Shown: positions 59,221-59,976 of the stretch, piece after piece | Layout of the letters: each line of letters opens with the position of its first letter | How positions within the stretch are numbered: the stretch's first letter is position 1 | Assembly (NCBI GenBank): GCA_934203105.1 | Contig: CAKPYQ010000008.1 | Coordinates: 1 to 59,976, forward strand | From: an uncultured Alphaproteobacteria bacterium | GTDB taxonomy: Bacteria > Pseudomonadota > Alphaproteobacteria > CAAHEQ01 > UBA3637 | Length of the DNA stretch: 59,976 bases | Direction of reading: 5' to 3' | Made by a program: the position numbers and the translations under genes | The notes under the pieces: generated by a model | Databases searched by the model: none | The model's input: only the letters and a program-made list of their open reading frames with translations | What the model was told of the DNA's origin: nothing

Positions 59221-59976
59221 TTAACTGCAAGAATAGCTCTCAGAATTTTTCGAAGGGTGCGGATCGCCTGAAGACGCACAAAAACAGGTATTGATTTCTC
59301 CAGTAGTTGGATTGTACTGGCACCATTTACTATCGCTTACATATTCGTTACGATAGTCGATTCCGCTATCTGACTGTGAACAATAAGCGATACTGCCATT
59401 CACGCGAATTTTATAGTTATAAGCTGCTTTGGCCGTATAGTGTTTTTCTCCATCGATGGTATACCATTCTTCCCAAACACTGTATCCACCACAGCATGTG
59501 CCATTTATTGCGCTATCCACTTTATAATTTTTATACAATCCACCATCTAGGTCATCATCTGACCCAATATCTTCCTTCACTTCGCAGCATGTTGTGCCAT
59601 TTTCTGAACCATCGGAATTGTAGTTCGTCACACTGACTTGGCCTTCACCACACGGATTGGCTTCCACGCACTCACCAGCGGCGTTCTTTTCGAATCCGTC
59701 TTCGCAAAGGTCGCACTCACAAGTCAAGTCATTTTGCGTTTTGCAATTGGCGCCTTTGGCCGGACATTCGCAAGCTGTCCCATCAGAATTTGCGATCATC
59801 GGTGACGAGCATTCGGAACAAGCGCCGTTCGTGCAAATACCATTTGAGCCGCATTTGCCGGTAACGTTTACAATCGCCGGGCAACCGTTCTGCGTTCCGG
59901 TTGTTTGGCAAACGCCCGGAGTGCCGATGCTTGGACATACACAATGGTAATCCGTCGAGCAAACTTTCGGACTGGC
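59221..59976 (-). CDS. Cysteine-rich secreted-type protein, C-terminal part (partial)
   Basis: The frame is open to the end of the window; the first in-frame ATG (59799) is internal, so the 5' end is outside. At least 251 residues are visible, with about 35 cysteines. The N-terminal half has EGF-like, closely spaced cysteines (CxxxxCxCPxxG, CGSNGICTNGACSEC, CECDLCEDGFEKNAAGEC); the C-terminal part has CCGGYSVWEEWYTIDG and ends INTCFCASSGDPHPSKNS. Such disulfide-rich proteins are usually exported and may act in adhesion or as surface repeats. No signal is visible because the start is missing. Family not identified. A strong terminator follows. Confidence 0.7.
   Translation of the reverse strand, partial: ASPKVCSTDYHCVCPSIGTPGVCQTTGTQNGCPAIVNVTGKCGSNGICTNGACSECSSPMIANSDGTACECPAKGANCKTQNDLTCECDLCEDGFEKNAAGECVEANPCGEGQVSVTNYNSDGSENGTTCCEVKEDIGSDDDLDGGLYKNYKVDSAINGTCCGGYSVWEEWYTIDGEKHYTAKAAYNYKIRVNGSIAYCSQSDSGIDYRNEYVSDSKWCQYNPTTGEINTCFCASSGDPHPSKNSESYSCS

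Noticed and set aside
1..59976. tRNA, rRNA, CRISPR arrays, transposases, integrase-attachment sites
   Set aside because: I scanned the intergenic stretches and saw no cloverleaf with a conserved T-arm, no rRNA segments, no regularly spaced repeats and no transposase. XerD here is a housekeeping-type recombinase in a conserved operon, not a phage integrase.

Overview
The window looks like chromosome of an uncultured, gut-type, fermentative alphaproteobacterium, probably of the Rhodospirillales-related RF32 kind; this is inferred from gene content, not from a phylogeny. Alphaproteobacterial marks are the DUF2066 / AI-2E transporter / HdaA-like trio, an RHH_4-type ribbon-helix-helix protein, a DksA with only one zinc-site cysteine, the rng-yacG pair, rpoZ-rsh, and a fliL-fliM-DUF6468-motE cluster. 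Anaerobic fermentation is indicated by bifunctional AdhE with the redox repressor Rex and by two [FeFe]-hydrogenase-type proteins. The DNA is AT-rich, promoters match the TTGACA/TATAAT pattern well, and genes are packed with 1-37 nt overlaps.

Layout. 1-3325: str operon on the minus strand (rpsL, rpsG, fusA, start of tuf) behind a structured leader of about 200 nt. 3414-6792: adhE-rex operon with a palindromic Rex-type operator. 6935-9265: a lipoprotein hydrolase and a membrane-anchored coiled-coil protein. 9298-14409: hydrogenase cluster (Trx-like ferredoxin, PAS-containing sensory hydrogenase, SpoIIE-type phosphatase, second Trx-like ferredoxin, group-B-like hydrogenase) with two promoters. 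14521-15763: outer-membrane barrel with a Gln/Tyr-rich stalk, and a TRL-like lipoprotein. 15935-22193: partial type IV secretion operon (VirB8 plus four exported proteins, at least one VirB5-like). 22203-30889: long minus operon (small membrane protein, exported protein, xerD, an lptF-lptD fusion, surA, rsmA, yggU, folD). 30840-36806: aroK, CorC/HlyC protein, HIT protein, ndk, DUF2066 protein, AI-2E transporter, HdaA-like protein. 36807-39154: accessory stretch with repeats, an orphan gene, a prepilin remnant and a large hairpin. 39155-46273: RHH protein, dnaJ, pyrD, metG, rpoZ, rsh. 46270-51729: flagellar stator/switch operon. 51840-54971: dTDP-sugar genes rfbA, rfbB and an unrecognised gene. 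55093-58903: an mTERF-like repeat protein, dksA-rng-yacG and rplM-rpsI. 59221-59976: 3' part of a cysteine-rich protein gene.

The most unusual item is the single uninterrupted frame encoding an LptF inner-membrane permease followed by a complete LptD outer-membrane translocon, with a signal-peptide-like segment exactly at the junction. Next are a protein with tandem mTERF-like helical repeats, a self-contained hydrogen-sensing module whose promoter carries an 11-6-11 palindrome over the -35 box, and a repeat-rich accessory stretch with a prepilin remnant lacking its leader.
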